Assembly (NCBI GenBank): GCA_050049775.1
Contig: JASFVP010000046.1
Coordinates: 1-31,078, forward strand
Length of the DNA: 31,078 bases
Reading direction: 5' to 3'
Source: JABDQZ01 sp050049775
Lineage (GTDB): Bacteria > Pseudomonadota > Gammaproteobacteria > Chromatiales > Chromatiaceae
Of this stretch, positions 15,447-22,505 are shown piece by piece. Below the pieces are notes generated by a model, which was not told the DNA's origin, made no database searches, and saw nothing but the letters and a program-made list of their open reading frames with translations. Both the position numbers and the translations under genes were made by a program. Each line of letters starts with the position of its first letter. The first letter of the stretch is position 1.

Positions 15447-15725
15447 GTGAAAAAACTGCTGCTCTGGTTCATCAAGGGCTACAGCCTGCTGATCAGCCCG
15501 ATTCTCGGCAACAACTGTCGCTACTACCCGAGTTGTTCGGCCTACACCCAGGAAGCCATCGAACGCTATGGTGCGCTCAAGGGCGGTTGGATGGGATTGA
15601 AACGTATCTCACGTTGCCACCCGTTTCATGAAGGTGGTTTTGACCCGGTGCCCGACCTCGATGGTAAGCATGGGGATTGTTGTGGTGAACCGCATCATTC
15701 ACACGATAAACCGGCCAAAAAATGA
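15447..15725 (+). CDS. yidD: Membrane protein insertion efficiency factor YidD
   Basis: YidD is a small inner-membrane-associated protein that helps YidC insert proteins. The 92-residue product has the family core: LLLWFIKGYSLLISPILGNN, then CRYYPSCSAYTQEAIERYG, GWMGLKRISRCHPF and GGFDPVP. The tail is His/Asp-rich (CCGEPHHSHDKPAKK). GTG 15447 is preferred because AGGAGG lies six bases before it and the family N-terminus starts there; an ATG at 15411 would add 12 unrelated residues. yidD usually sits between rnpA and yidC; here neither is present. Its stop overlaps the next start (ATGA). Confidence 0.94.
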   Translation: MKKLLLWFIKGYSLLISPILGNNCRYYPSCSAYTQEAIERYGALKGGWMGLKRISRCHPFHEGGFDPVPDLDGKHGDCCGEPHHSHDKPAKK

Positions 15726-16771
15726 AGTTCGAAACACTGTTCAGCAGCGAGGTGCAGTTCCGCCAGGCTTTTGTCGATGGTTTGCGGCCCATGGTCGATT
15801 ATCCGGAACTTGGCGCTTACATTCTGGCACTGGCCAACGCCAGCCAGGATGCAATGGTGCATGAGGCGCTGGCGCAGCCTCTGCAACGACGCTTCCGGCA
15901 ACTGGATAACTATTATCGGCCACGTCTGCAACGTGGCGAAGCATTGCCGGATGCGCCGGATGATTTGCAGGTGTTTGACGCATTACTGCAGATTGGTTTT
16001 GACTCGCTCGAGACCAGCCGCACGCGTCAGCTGGCGAACTGGCAGTTGCAATACAATCCGTTGCGTGCGCTGCGGCCAAACCGCATGTCATCCGCCAGGC
16101 TGGATTCGATGCAGCAACCGTTCAATGAAGCCGGCTTCCATTTCGCCAAGGCCTTTCTGGATAAGGAAATGTTGTGGCGAGGTGAGCTTGGCCAACGTCA
16201 GTTGCGCCTGCTGTACAACAAGTTCCCGTTTGTTGATCTGCACAGCTTGCTGGTGCTGGATGCGCATTTGCACAAACCGCAATGGTTACTGGCCGAAGAC
16301 CATGAGTTTGTCTGGTCGTTATTGCAGCAGATCGGCGTAGCGATGCCCGATGTCGTCATCGGTTACAACAGCATTGGCGCTTATGCATCGGTCAATCACC
16401 AGCATTTTCAGATGGCGCTGCCGTCAAGGCCGTTACCGATTGAAGCGCCGGAATGGCGACACAATGGCGGTGAGCGGGAATATCCGGTCAGTTGCCAAAG
16501 ATTTTCCCAGGTCGATCAGGCCTGGCAGTTCATCGAACAATTGCAGGAAGCAAACCAACCCTTCAACCTGCTGTATCGTCCGGAGGCGATCTACTGCTTG
16601 CCGCGCGCCTTTCAAGGCAGTTATGCCGCTGCGGACTGGAGTGGTGGTTTTGCCTGGGCCGAAGTTTGCGGTTGCTTCACACTGGTTGATGAGCATCTTT
16701 TCGGCAATCTGCAACAGGACCAGATCGAAGCTGCCCTGCGTCTGCTGAAGCCACAGTTGGCCGATGCTTGA
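15722..16771 (+). CDS. HIT-superfamily nucleotidylyl transferase/phosphorylase, VTC2/GDPGP1-like
   Basis: The 349-residue protein has the GalT-branch HIT signature H226-Q-H-F-Q230. Around it, GYNSIGAYASVNHQHFQ and PLPIEAPEW resemble the active-site region of GDP-L-galactose phosphorylase (plant VTC2) and GDP-D-glucose phosphorylase (animal GDPGP1). So does QPFNEAGFHFAKAFLDKEML at 131-150. YNKFPFVDLHSLLV (165-178) is the substrate-cradling strand shared with Ap4A phosphorylases. A nucleotidylated His intermediate (H228 by homology) is expected. It is soluble. The start overlaps the yidD stop by 4 nt, so the two are translationally coupled. The substrate could be a GDP-hexose, a dinucleoside polyphosphate or something else; the family match is from memory. 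Confidence 0.78.
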   Translation: MKFETLFSSEVQFRQAFVDGLRPMVDYPELGAYILALANASQDAMVHEALAQPLQRRFRQLDNYYRPRLQRGEALPDAPDDLQVFDALLQIGFDSLETSRTRQLANWQLQYNPLRALRPNRMSSARLDSMQQPFNEAGFHFAKAFLDKEMLWRGELGQRQLRLLYNKFPFVDLHSLLVLDAHLHKPQWLLAEDHEFVWSLLQQIGVAMPDVVIGYNSIGAYASVNHQHFQMALPSRPLPIEAPEWRHNGGEREYPVSCQRFSQVDQAWQFIEQLQEANQPFNLLYRPEAIYCLPRAFQGSYAAADWSGGFAWAEVCGCFTLVDEHLFGNLQQDQIEAALRLLKPQLADA

Positions 16772-16845
16772 GTTTTGCCCGGCTTTCACCGAGCATACTG
16801 GCTGTTGCTCAGATTACACTGCATAAATACCCCGGGAGGTCCGCT

Positions 16846-17475
16846 TTGAAACAGAAAATACTGGCGATGCTGGAATTGCAGGATGCCATGAACAGCCGTA
16901 TCAACAGTGACTGGCGTAGTGCCGGTAACGAATGGTATCGCGCCATCTGGATCGAGTGTGCCGAAATGCTGGATCACTATGGCTGGAAATGGTGGAAACA
17001 CCAGCAGCCGGATATGCCGCAGGTGATTCTGGAAGTCGTCGATATCTGGCATTTCATGCTCAGCGATCTGCTGGAAAACGAGACTGACCCACAACAGCTG
17101 GCCGCTAGGATCGAGGTGCAATTCACTCAGGCCGGCGATCTGCTCGAGTTGCCGATGGCGATCGAGCAACTGGCGCAGCGCACGCTGGAGCACAAGTCAG
17201 CGGACGTGCCGGCTTTCGTTGCCTTGCTGCAGGCAGTGTCCCTGGCGCCGGATGATCTGTACCGCCAGTATATCGGCAAGAACGTGCTGAATTTCTTCCG
17301 CCAGGATCACGGTTATCGCGATGGCAGCTACATCAAGCTGTGGAATGGTCGCGAGGATAATGAGTACCTGGTGCAGTCGATCGCCGAACTCGACAGCGAC
17401 AGCAGCAGTTTTCAACAGGATCTTTACCAGTGTCTGGAACAGCATTATCAGCAGCATTGCAGCGTACCGGCATAA
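16846..17475 (+). CDS. Dimeric all-alpha dUTP diphosphatase
   Basis: This enzyme hydrolyses dUTP to dUMP and diphosphate, keeping uracil out of DNA. It belongs to the all-alpha NTP-pyrophosphohydrolase superfamily, not the trimeric Dut family. The motifs are IECAEMLDHYGWKWWKH (E37, E40 by the chosen start) and EVVDIWHFML (E63, D66), which provide Mg ligands and the WKWWK uracil-pocket stretch. A further YIGKNVLNFFRQDHGYRDGSY carries the phosphate-contacting Lys/Asn/Arg. TTG 16846 is chosen because GGGAGG lies six bases upstream; another TTG at 16768 has no such site. The protein is 209 residues. It follows the HIT gene by 74 nt, a pairing that suggests nucleotide housekeeping. Confidence 0.92.
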   Translation: MKQKILAMLELQDAMNSRINSDWRSAGNEWYRAIWIECAEMLDHYGWKWWKHQQPDMPQVILEVVDIWHFMLSDLLENETDPQQLAARIEVQFTQAGDLLELPMAIEQLAQRTLEHKSADVPAFVALLQAVSLAPDDLYRQYIGKNVLNFFRQDHGYRDGSYIKLWNGREDNEYLVQSIAELDSDSSSFQQDLYQCLEQHYQQHCSVPA

Positions 17476-17534
17476 CGCCAGCCGGGCAGTAACATGAAGT
17501 ACCTGCAGTATTCTCCTTTTCCCGCGACCCCTGT

Positions 17535-18308
17535 ATGAAAAGTTTCGGCTGGACGTTACTGACAGCCGCTGTGCTGTATCTGCTGGTTTGCCTGTTGCTG
17601 TACGCCAACCAGCGCAACCAGATGTATTTTCCGACGGCGGAAGTCAATCATGACAACGCGAACAGTTTCCGCCTGTCGGTTGAGCAGGCTTCCCTGAAGG
17701 TCTGGTCGCTGGCGAGTGACAACGCGGACGCCATCATCTATTTTGGCGGTAACGCCGAAAACGTGGCCGGTAACATCCGGGCTTTTTCCAGTCTGTTTCC
17801 CGAGCGGGCGGCTTACCTGCCCAATTACCGCGGTTATGGTGGCAGCAGCGGAGAACCCACAGAAGAGGCTTTGTATCAGGATGCCCTGGCCTTGTATGAC
17901 CACATCAGCGCCCGACATAAAAATGTCGCTGTGATCGGCCGCAGCCTGGGTTCCGGCATTGCCAGCTACCTGGCGGCGCAGCGTCCGGTCAGCAAACTGG
18001 TGCTGGTGACGCCGTTCAGCAGCATGACAGCTGTCGCCGGTTTCCACTATCCCTACCTGCCGGTGTCTTTGTTGTTGCAGGATCGATACGACTCGCTGTC
18101 ACGGGCGCGGCGCATCCAGGCGCCGGTGCTGATTGTGCTGGCGGCACAGGACCGCATCATCCCGCGTGAAATCACCCAGGCGCTGATCGATGCGTTTCCA
18201 AAAACGCAGCGTCATGTTGTGGAGTTGTCCGATGCCGGACACAATTTTTCCGTCATGCAAGCCGACTATCTGGCGGCGATCACCGGTTTTCTCGGCAAGC
18301 AGGACTGA
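17535..18308 (+). CDS. Membrane-anchored alpha/beta hydrolase (ABHD13/Bem46-like)
   Basis: The 257-residue protein has one N-terminal membrane helix (~7-24) and then an alpha/beta-hydrolase domain. The catalytic triad can be read: S137 in GRSLGSG, D206 in LAAQDRIIP and H236 in DAGHNFS. IYFGGNAENV marks the oxyanion loop, and PNYRGYGGSSGEP is the Bem46-like strand. These point to a serine esterase, lipase or peptidase of unknown substrate held on the periplasmic face of the inner membrane. It lies 59 nt after the dUTPase gene and is probably in the same transcript. Confidence 0.88.
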   Translation: MKSFGWTLLTAAVLYLLVCLLLYANQRNQMYFPTAEVNHDNANSFRLSVEQASLKVWSLASDNADAIIYFGGNAENVAGNIRAFSSLFPERAAYLPNYRGYGGSSGEPTEEALYQDALALYDHISARHKNVAVIGRSLGSGIASYLAAQRPVSKLVLVTPFSSMTAVAGFHYPYLPVSLLLQDRYDSLSRARRIQAPVLIVLAAQDRIIPREITQALIDAFPKTQRHVVELSDAGHNFSVMQADYLAAITGFLGKQD

Positions 18309-18332
18309 CTTTATCGGTAGGCTTTTGCATGA

Positions 18333-18353
18333 CGCTACTTTATCCTAGTAGCG
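18333..18353. other. Leader hairpin before the hydrolase-like/TlpA fusion gene
   Basis: CGCTACT (18333-18339) and AGTAGCG (18347-18353) form a perfect 7-bp stem with a 7-nt loop, followed by A residues, not T, so it is not a plus-strand terminator. It lies right after the ATG at 18329, arguing that translation starts further downstream. Confidence 0.55.
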
Positions 18354-18382
18354 AAAAAATAATCGGAGACAATCCATTGGCC

Positions 18383-19678
18383 ATGTTGTTTTTGCGCCTT
18401 GTTTCGAATAGCTGCACACAGCGACGTCCATTGTTTCGCGTGACAGCAATCCTGCTGCTGTTGAGTCTTTTCAGCTTGCCGTTGCTAGCGGATGAAAGCC
18501 TGGCTTTGTCGAGCGGCAATGAAATCAGCTTCACACGCTTTGGCGTTGACGGTGACAGCCGCCTGTTGTTTTTCCCTTCGGATAACAATGCCACCGAGAC
18601 GGAAACCGCCTTTGCCAAATCGGTGGCCGAACTCGGCGTTGAAGTCATCTATCCGCATCTGCACGCCAGTTATTTCATTGCCAGTGGATCGTTCAGCCTG
18701 AACGATTTGCCACTGGACGACATTGTCGAGTTGATCGAGCGCATACACACACCGGATAAAAAGCTGTTTATCGCCGCCAATGAGCACACCGTGTTGCTGG
18801 TGCTGCAGGCCATGTACGAATACCAGCGGCGCGGCAAGCAGTATCTGCCGGATGGCCTGATTTTTTTCAGTCCTTATCTGGAAAAACAGTCGGCCAGCGC
18901 CGGCAGCGGTATTGATTATCATCCGGTGGTGTTCCACTCCAATCTGCCGGTTTATATTTTTCAGCCGAAGTCCTCGTCGCGTTTTTATTACCTGAAGCAG
19001 ACCATCGAAAACCTCAGCCAGGGCGGCAGCCCGGTGTTTGCCCAGGTGATCGCCGATACGCGTGATGCCTACCATATCTGGCAGGGCGAGATTACCGACA
19101 ACGAAACCCGTGAGCGGGCGCGTTTGCCGCGACGCCTAAAAACCGCGATGCGGTTGCTGCAGTATGTCGAGGCGGCACCCTTTTATCCTGCGGCTTCTTT
19201 GGCACAGCAGGCGACCGAAAAGATCGTGCACGCCGGCATGCACGAACACACGGGCGATCCGCAACCACCGGCGCTGACGTTTGCCAATTTACATGACGGC
19301 AAGCGCTGGTCACTGGACGAGCATAAGGGCGAGGTGGTGTTGCTGAATTTCTGGGCTACCTGGTGTCCGCCCTGTGTGCGTGAGTTGCCGTCGCTGGGGC
19401 GTTTGCATGAACGTATGCAGGGCAAGGCGTTTCGCATCATCAGCGTGGATGTCGGTGAAGACGAGGCCACCATCAGGGCGTTTTTGCAGAAAAATAACAT
19501 TCGCATTGATTTTCCGGTGCTCATGGATGAAAACGGCAAGACGGTGCAGGACTGGAAAATCACCGGTTTCCCAACCAATTACATGCTGGATAAAAACGGC
19601 CTGATTCGCTACGGCCTGGTGGGTGCGCTCGAGTGGGATGACGTTGAGGTGATTGAACTGATCAACAGCCTGTTGTGA
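18383..19678 (+). CDS. Periplasmic alpha/beta-hydrolase-like domain fused to a TlpA/ResA thioredoxin
   Basis: The C-terminal ~140 residues are a TlpA/ResA-type thioredoxin: VVLLNFWATWCPPCVREL (WCPPC at 327-331), ISVDVGEDEATIRAFL, and the cis-proline loop ITGFPTNYML. Such proteins reduce or isomerise periplasmic disulfides, often in cytochrome c maturation. Before it, ~200 residues look like an alpha/beta-hydrolase fold (LLFFPSD, LGVEVIYPHLH, GLIFFSPYLE, LPVYIFQPKSS) but the expected GxSxG elbow is absent (KLFIAANEHTV instead), so that half is probably not catalytic. A signal peptide or anchor precedes it (RVTAILLLLSLFSLPLLA). The start is uncertain: ATG 18383, TTG 18377 (GGAGA seven bases away) or ATG 18329, after which a hairpin would lie inside the gene. 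Confidence 0.85.
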   Translation: MLFLRLVSNSCTQRRPLFRVTAILLLLSLFSLPLLADESLALSSGNEISFTRFGVDGDSRLLFFPSDNNATETETAFAKSVAELGVEVIYPHLHASYFIASGSFSLNDLPLDDIVELIERIHTPDKKLFIAANEHTVLLVLQAMYEYQRRGKQYLPDGLIFFSPYLEKQSASAGSGIDYHPVVFHSNLPVYIFQPKSSSRFYYLKQTIENLSQGGSPVFAQVIADTRDAYHIWQGEITDNETRERARLPRRLKTAMRLLQYVEAAPFYPAASLAQQATEKIVHAGMHEHTGDPQPPALTFANLHDGKRWSLDEHKGEVVLLNFWATWCPPCVRELPSLGRLHERMQGKAFRIISVDVGEDEATIRAFLQKNNIRIDFPVLMDENGKTVQDWKITGFPTNYMLDKNGLIRYGLVGALEWDDVEVIELINSLL

Positions 19679-19795
19679 GTGGCGTGGCTTGATCAACCTC
19701 TCAAGTTTGATCAGTAATCTCGTTTTAATTGGCTGTTATGAAAGGAATCAGCTATAAAGATTCAAATGCTTGCGGACTGAGTCAGGTCGTATTTC

Positions 19796-20713
19796 ATGAA
19801 TCTGCGTGATCTCAAATACTTTATTGCCGTTTCGGAAACCAATCACTTTGGCCGTGCCGCCGAACGCTGCTTCGTCAGCCAGCCGACGCTGAGCGGGCAG
19901 ATCAAGAAGCTCGAAGAAGAACTGGGTGTGACCTTGTTTGAGCGCACCAACCGTTCGGTATCGATCACGCCGATCGGCGAGGAGCTGCTGCAACATGCCA
20001 AGCTGATCATGGAGCAGGCGAATGTCATCCAGCAGCTCAGTCGCGCGCACAGTGACCCACTGGCCGGGCCATTGCGTGTTGGCGCGATTCCGACCATCAG
20101 CCCGTATTTGATGCCATTGGTGCTGGTGCCGTTGCGCCAGGACTATCCGCAGATGAAGCTGGTGCTGCTCGAGGAAACCACCGATAACCTGACCGAGCAT
20201 TTGCTGGCGCACCAGATCGACGTGGCGCTGCTGGCGACGCCGGTGACCGAGCCGGAGCTGCTGGAAATCCCGTTATTTGATGAACCGTTCTGGCTGGCGC
20301 ATCCGCGTGATCACGAGCTTTACACCAAGGATGAAATCACGCGCGCCGATCTCAACAAGCTGGACCTGTTGCTGCTGGCCGAAGGCCACTGCCTGACGCA
20401 CCAGGTCATGGATGTATGTCGCATCAAGGATGAGGATCTGGACGCCGATTCGCACGATTTGCGCGCCGCCAGTCTGGAGACGCTGTTACAACTCGTGGGC
20501 GCCGGTTATGGCAGCACGCTGGTGCCGGCGCTGGCAGTGCGTGGTTCCTGGATGACCGGTTCCGGCATCATCGCACGCAAGCTGGAATTCAAGGATGCTT
20601 ACCGCACCGTGCGGCTGGTGTATCGCAAAACCTTCCCGCGCCAGGCGGCCATCGAAGCGCTGGCCGAAGTGATTCGTAACAAGCTGCCGAATACGGTGCG
20701 CCGTATCAAGTGA
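19796..20713 (+). CDS. oxyR: Hydrogen-peroxide-sensing LysR regulator OxyR
   Basis: OxyR senses peroxide by forming a disulfide and then activates antioxidant genes. The 305-residue product has a LysR helix-turn-helix (MNLRDLKYFIAVSETNHFGR, SQPTLSGQIKKLEEELG) and an effector domain. The two redox cysteines are C199 and C208 in EGHCLTHQVMDVC, the same numbers as in E. coli OxyR, and the surrounding residues are conserved. GHFG/GAIPTISPYL fit the OxyR subgroup. It is the sole gene on its unit, with 117 nt upstream that carry two TTGATCA-type repeats (19689-19713). No catalase or alkyl hydroperoxide reductase gene is adjacent. Confidence 0.95.
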   Translation: MNLRDLKYFIAVSETNHFGRAAERCFVSQPTLSGQIKKLEEELGVTLFERTNRSVSITPIGEELLQHAKLIMEQANVIQQLSRAHSDPLAGPLRVGAIPTISPYLMPLVLVPLRQDYPQMKLVLLEETTDNLTEHLLAHQIDVALLATPVTEPELLEIPLFDEPFWLAHPRDHELYTKDEITRADLNKLDLLLLAEGHCLTHQVMDVCRIKDEDLDADSHDLRAASLETLLQLVGAGYGSTLVPALAVRGSWMTGSGIIARKLEFKDAYRTVRLVYRKTFPRQAAIEALAEVIRNKLPNTVRRIK

Positions 20714-20727
20714 ACGGGCGCCGCCCT

Positions 20728-22275
20728 TTATAACAGTTCCGCCAGTTGTCTGGCTTGCGGCCGGCTGCGATAGTCGATCACCGGCAAACGGCGCAGCATA
20801 TCTGCGGCGGCCTGCTGATCGGCAAAGGTACCGTACACCAGCGTGTAACGAGCCGAACCATTGTCAGTAATGCTTTCAATCACCGACAGGTGACTCTGGT
20901 TGAGCTGGCGTGACCAGCGGTAGGCGATGTTGAAAACATCCTGTTTGTTGGTGACCGTGGCGATTTCAATCACATAGGCCTGCTTGTCCTGCTGAGCCAG
21001 CCAGGCGTCGTTGTGAACGGTGTTGTCCAGGCCAAACTGGCGGTAGGGCGTCATTGCATTGATGCGGCCAACCGTGTTGTCGGTCTGTTGTTCCAGCTGT
21101 TGCAGGTCCTGTTTGAGGGCGGCGATTTCCGCCTGTTGCGCGCTGATACGTGCGTCCAGTTGCTGATCGCTCGCCTGTAGCTTGTTTAATTGCTCAGTGC
21201 TGCTGCTTTGCAGTGTGGTCAGCTGCTGTGTGGTTTGTTGTTGTGCCGCCAGGTTATTCTGAGCCTGCTGGCTGATCTGTTTTTGCAGGCCGTTATCGGA
21301 GAGACCGGCGTCACGCCAGCGGTTCTGTTGCATCAGTGTGATGGCGCCGAGCGTCAGCGCGATCAGGGTCAGCGCCAGCGCAAAGCCCTTGGCATGACGT
21401 TGCACGTCGCTGTTGACGATGGCGAGTTTGTCGGCGTGTTCTTCGGTCTGGTTTTCCAGGTTTTCGCTGCGTTCCTCGAGTGCGCTGCTGCGGCCGTCAA
21501 GCACGTAGGTCTGCTGTTGCAGGTCTTCACTTTCTTCGGACAGGCGTTTGCTGCTGACTTCCAGCGCCAGCGCGCGGTTGGCCAGTTCATCGTCGGCGTT
21601 ACGCAGTTTGGCGGTTTCGTCATGAAACTCCTGTTCGATCATGTCGCTGCGAATCGCCAGCGCTTCATCGCGCTGTTCGGATTGCTGCGCCATTTCATCA
21701 ATCTGCTGCTGCATTTTGCTTTCTACCGCAGCGATGGTGGAGTTGATGACATTGACGCGGGTGTCGAGGTCGTTGCTGAGCTGGTTGGCGCGTTCCTCGA
21801 GCGTGGCAGCGCGGCTTAGCAGACCCAGATTGTCGTTGTTGATCTTTTCGATGCTTTCGTCGGTATTGATTTTCAGCGCCGTGATTTCGGCCGAAGTTTC
21901 CGACCTGGCCTGTTCGATATTGGCGGACAGGATGTTGGCGCCGGCCGCCAGGCGCTGTGCGTCCTGCGACAATTTGCGATAGTCTTCCTGCAGGCTGGTG
22001 ATTTGTTGCCGGGCCTGTTGCAGTTGCTGGCTTTGTTCATCGCCAAGGCGTTTGCTGTCGGACAGCAGTTCGCGAAAGGCCTTGTTGGTGGCTGCCTCAC
22101 GTGCATTCAGGTGCCTGAGTTCGCTTTCGATGTCGTCGAGGCGTGCGTTGAGTTCGGACGGTTTTTTGCTGCTGTCTGGCTTTTCGTTCATCTGGATCAG
22201 GTTCTCGATGGTGGAACCGGCCTGCGGATCTTCGGGTGTGTTTTGTGACTTGTCGTTGTCGTGCTGGTTTGTCAT
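20728..22275 (-). CDS. Large coiled-coil membrane protein with C-terminal SPOR-like domain
   Basis: The 515-residue protein has a long cytoplasmic coiled coil (~35-290), one central membrane helix at ~297-316 (KGFALALTLIALTLGAITLM), a second coiled coil in the periplasm (~325-400) and a terminal domain at ~430-515. That domain resembles the SPOR fold of DamX-type proteins: WLAQQDKQAYVIEIAT, then SARYTLVYGTFADQQAAADMLRRLP. SPOR domains bind denuded peptidoglycan at the division site. ATG 22275 has GGAG six bases upstream. Role in division or cell-shape is inference. The gene converges with oxyR (14 nt apart), with a short GGGC/GCCC stem between them. Confidence 0.85.
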   Translation of the reverse strand: MTNQHDNDKSQNTPEDPQAGSTIENLIQMNEKPDSSKKPSELNARLDDIESELRHLNAREAATNKAFRELLSDSKRLGDEQSQQLQQARQQITSLQEDYRKLSQDAQRLAAGANILSANIEQARSETSAEITALKINTDESIEKINNDNLGLLSRAATLEERANQLSNDLDTRVNVINSTIAAVESKMQQQIDEMAQQSEQRDEALAIRSDMIEQEFHDETAKLRNADDELANRALALEVSSKRLSEESEDLQQQTYVLDGRSSALEERSENLENQTEEHADKLAIVNSDVQRHAKGFALALTLIALTLGAITLMQQNRWRDAGLSDNGLQKQISQQAQNNLAAQQQTTQQLTTLQSSSTEQLNKLQASDQQLDARISAQQAEIAALKQDLQQLEQQTDNTVGRINAMTPYRQFGLDNTVHNDAWLAQQDKQAYVIEIATVTNKQDVFNIAYRWSRQLNQSHLSVIESITDNGSARYTLVYGTFADQQAAADMLRRLPVIDYRSRPQARQLAELL

Positions 22276-22445
22276 GGTTATCTCCAGTGACTTGGTAGCA
22301 CAGTTCAGTCGGCCAAAACAACCGTTGCCTCGGCAAAGAACCGTGAAGTCGATAAAAAACGAATCAAAATATTCGCATATTCTAATATAGATTTGCTCGA
22401 TTTTTCAATCAGGAAAACAGAAATGCAGATGCTTTATTCCTGCCA

Positions 22446-22462
22446 GGCTCATGCTTTGAGCC
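22446..22462. other. Small hairpin upstream of rmuC
   Basis: GGCTCA (22446-22451) and TGAGCC (22457-22462) form a 6-bp stem with a 5-nt loop in the 230-nt divergent gap between the SPOR and rmuC genes. No T-run follows, so it is not a terminator. I see no convincing promoter in this gap. Confidence 0.35.
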
Positions 22463-22505
22463 CGTATCGGAGTATGCTTGTCAGGTAACACAGTGAGTTG
22501 TCTTT

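Noticed and set aside
15376..15450. 24-codon ORF ending over the yidD start, a possible leader peptide
   Set aside because: It has no ribosome-binding site and no attenuator-like stem follows it; the overlap may be chance.
20716..20729. Rho-independent terminator between oxyR and the SPOR gene
   Set aside because: The GGGC/GCCC stem is only four pairs with three T residues and overlaps the SPOR stop codon, too weak to call.
21190..21819. 209-codon plus-strand ORF opposite the SPOR-like gene
   Set aside because: It is an antisense shadow of the coiled coil; there is no ribosome-binding site or domain.
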